Below, piece by piece: positions 23,838 to 24,670 of a stretch of 24,670 nucleotides of DNA (its first letter is position 1; each line of letters starts with the position of its first letter). The translations under genes and the position numbers were made by a program. The DNA lies in assembly GCA_964549375.1 (NCBI GenBank), contig CAZJWF010000045.1, forward strand, positions 1 through 24,670. The letters are read 5' to 3'. The stretch is from JAHDDY01 sp964549375 (GTDB lineage: Bacteria > Pseudomonadota > Alphaproteobacteria > Rhodobacterales > Rhodobacteraceae). Under the pieces are notes generated by a model. That model had not been told where the DNA came from, did no database searches, and saw only the letters and a list, made by a program, of their open reading frames with translations.

Positions 23838-24572
23838 TCACCTTTTCAGATCGACAAGATCCGTCAGCGACTTCAACTTGTGATCCGGAGCCATATCGAA
23901 ATTCTCCATCTGCATCCGAAGAATTTTGAACATCGTCGAAGGACCGGCAACATCCGACGCTGCGATTTCAGCGGCGAGCGCGTCTGGCGTGACACGTTCT
24001 ATCCACGAAACCTGAAAACCGAAATGTTTCGCAGCAGAGGCATCGAAAGAATTTGATGAGACGAACATGACGTTCTCTGGCTTAATGCTCAATCGTTGTT
24101 CAACCAAATCATACGCTTCGGGTGAAGGCTTAAAACTCCGAACCTTTTCTATGCTGATTACTGCATCGAGGTGTGAGTCTAGCCCGGTATTCTTGACGAG
24201 TTGGTCCAGGATTTCCTGATTGCCGTTTGACAAAATGGCGAGCGGCGTGCCCTTGAGTGAGTCCAGAGCCTGTAAGCAGTCTCCATAGGGGTCTAGGTGT
24301 AGGTATTTGTCCATAATGCGCTCGACTGTGCCCTTCTCGATCGGCAATCCGATCGCCTTGAGCGTGAAGTCGAGTGACTCTTCAGAAATCTCCCAGAAGC
24401 TTCGATAGTCGCGCATCAAAGAACGCAGCCATGTGTATTCTAACTGTTTAATCCGCCAGACCTGCGTGATCAGTTCACCATGTTCGGGGAACTCCTGTTC
24501 CGTGACCTGTGAGACCGATTGAACATCGTAGAGCGTACCGTAGGCATCGAAGACAAATGCTTCAATAGACAT
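23838..24572 (-). CDS. (S)-2-haloacid dehalogenase, HAD superfamily type II
   Basis: 244 residues from ATG 24572; GGAGA lies upstream. The residues of the L-2-haloacid dehalogenase active site are all present at matching spacing: nucleophile D9 with T13 (FDAYGTL), R40 in the family motif WRIKQLEYTWLRSLM, S115 and N116 (LSNGN), K148 (FKPSPEAY), Y154, and S172, N174 and D177 (FVSSNSFDAS). The enzyme converts (S)-2-haloalkanoates into (R)-2-hydroxyalkanoates and halide in the cytoplasm. It could also have a broader phosphatase or unknown role, but R40 argues for dehalogenation. It is the middle gene of the minus-strand group at the right edge and no transporter for haloacids is visible apart from the truncated gene before it. 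Confidence 0.9.
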   Translation of the reverse strand: MSIEAFVFDAYGTLYDVQSVSQVTEQEFPEHGELITQVWRIKQLEYTWLRSLMRDYRSFWEISEESLDFTLKAIGLPIEKGTVERIMDKYLHLDPYGDCLQALDSLKGTPLAILSNGNQEILDQLVKNTGLDSHLDAVISIEKVRSFKPSPEAYDLVEQRLSIKPENVMFVSSNSFDASAAKHFGFQVSWIERVTPDALAAEIAASDVAGPSTMFKILRMQMENFDMAPDHKLKSLTDLVDLKR

Positions 24573-24605
24573 AGAAGATCTCCAGAACGATATTAAAAGC
24601 CGTGC

Positions 24606-24670
24606 TTACGATGCGAGAAACACGAAGCTGACTAGGAAGATGAGTGTAGAAAGGATTGGGGCCATCGCAC
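24606..24670 (-). CDS. C-terminal end of a membrane protein cut by the window edge, possibly an ABC transporter permease
   Basis: Reading minus strand, the last 20 residues before TAA are AMAPILSTLIFLVSFVFLAS, a strongly hydrophobic C-terminal helix. The ILSTLIFLVSF pattern is like the last helix of polyamine-type ABC permeases (PotC group), but 20 residues cannot prove it. It lies 33 bp upstream of the dehalogenase gene on the same strand, so the two may be co-transcribed. A free 19-residue ORF starting at its ATG is the alternative. Confidence 0.35.
   Translation of the reverse strand, partial: AMAPILSTLIFLVSFVFLAS

Noticed and set aside
1..24670. tRNA, rRNA, CRISPR arrays and phage genes
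   Set aside because: No T-loop GTTCRA pattern in cloverleaf context, no regularly spaced direct repeats and no phage structural or integrase proteins were seen.

Overview
This window looks like a chromosomal stretch from a GC-rich alphaproteobacterium, probably a marine or aerobic heterotroph. The class rests on the general gene content (MeaB, GlxA-type regulator, type 1 IPP isomerase, fused 5-oxoprolinase, DUF3108) and on a perfect LexA box of the alphaproteobacterial form, GAAC-N7-GAAC. The lineage below class is not resolved. I see no rRNA, tRNA, CRISPR array, prophage or complete insertion sequence.

Left part (1-9740): short, mostly single genes in alternating orientation. A polytopic membrane protein with a HASGRG N-terminus is divergent from a membrane-anchored copper-binding PCuAC protein. 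Then come a lipase-like alpha/beta hydrolase with an SCP2 sterol-carrier protein, a TPR lipo/periplasmic-type protein, a DUF3108 protein, the GTPase MeaB, a two-helix membrane protein, a secreted trypsin-like protease and a GlxA/AraC-type regulator. Last is an unrecognised membrane protein whose promoter region carries the SOS box. Three successive convergent gene pairs are separated by only 14-15 bp.

Middle part (9740-20944): eleven kilobases of genes all on the + strand, many touching or overlapping by 4 bp: a D-cysteine desulfhydrase/cysteate-lyase-type PLP enzyme, an alpha/beta hydrolase, a full-length fused 5-oxoprolinase, a LysR regulator, a tri-histidine-box desaturase/hydroxylase, a TIM-barrel sugar-phosphate isomerase-like protein, a three-helix membrane protein, a 3-hydroxyisobutyryl-CoA hydrolase, an ECHDC3-like crotonase lacking both catalytic glutamates, and IPP isomerase (idi). 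The first genes suggest turnover of sulfur amino acids and glutathione-derived 5-oxoproline. The HIBCH/crotonase pair suggests branched-chain acyl-CoA metabolism, and idi isoprenoids. The desaturase, TIM-barrel and small membrane protein form a tight subcluster of unknown pathway.

Right part (20945-24670): an 800-bp gene-poor gap that starts with a nested set of inverted repeats, then a small secreted protein, a bidirectional terminator hairpin, a secreted PQQ-type sugar dehydrogenase, a type II 2-haloacid dehalogenase with all its catalytic residues, and the last 20 residues of a probable membrane protein cut by the window edge.

The most unexplained signals are the SOS box in front of the orphan membrane protein (8814-9377), the copper-protein/membrane-protein divergent pair at the left end, the desaturase subcluster (16220-18452) and the structured intergenic region at 20976-21068.
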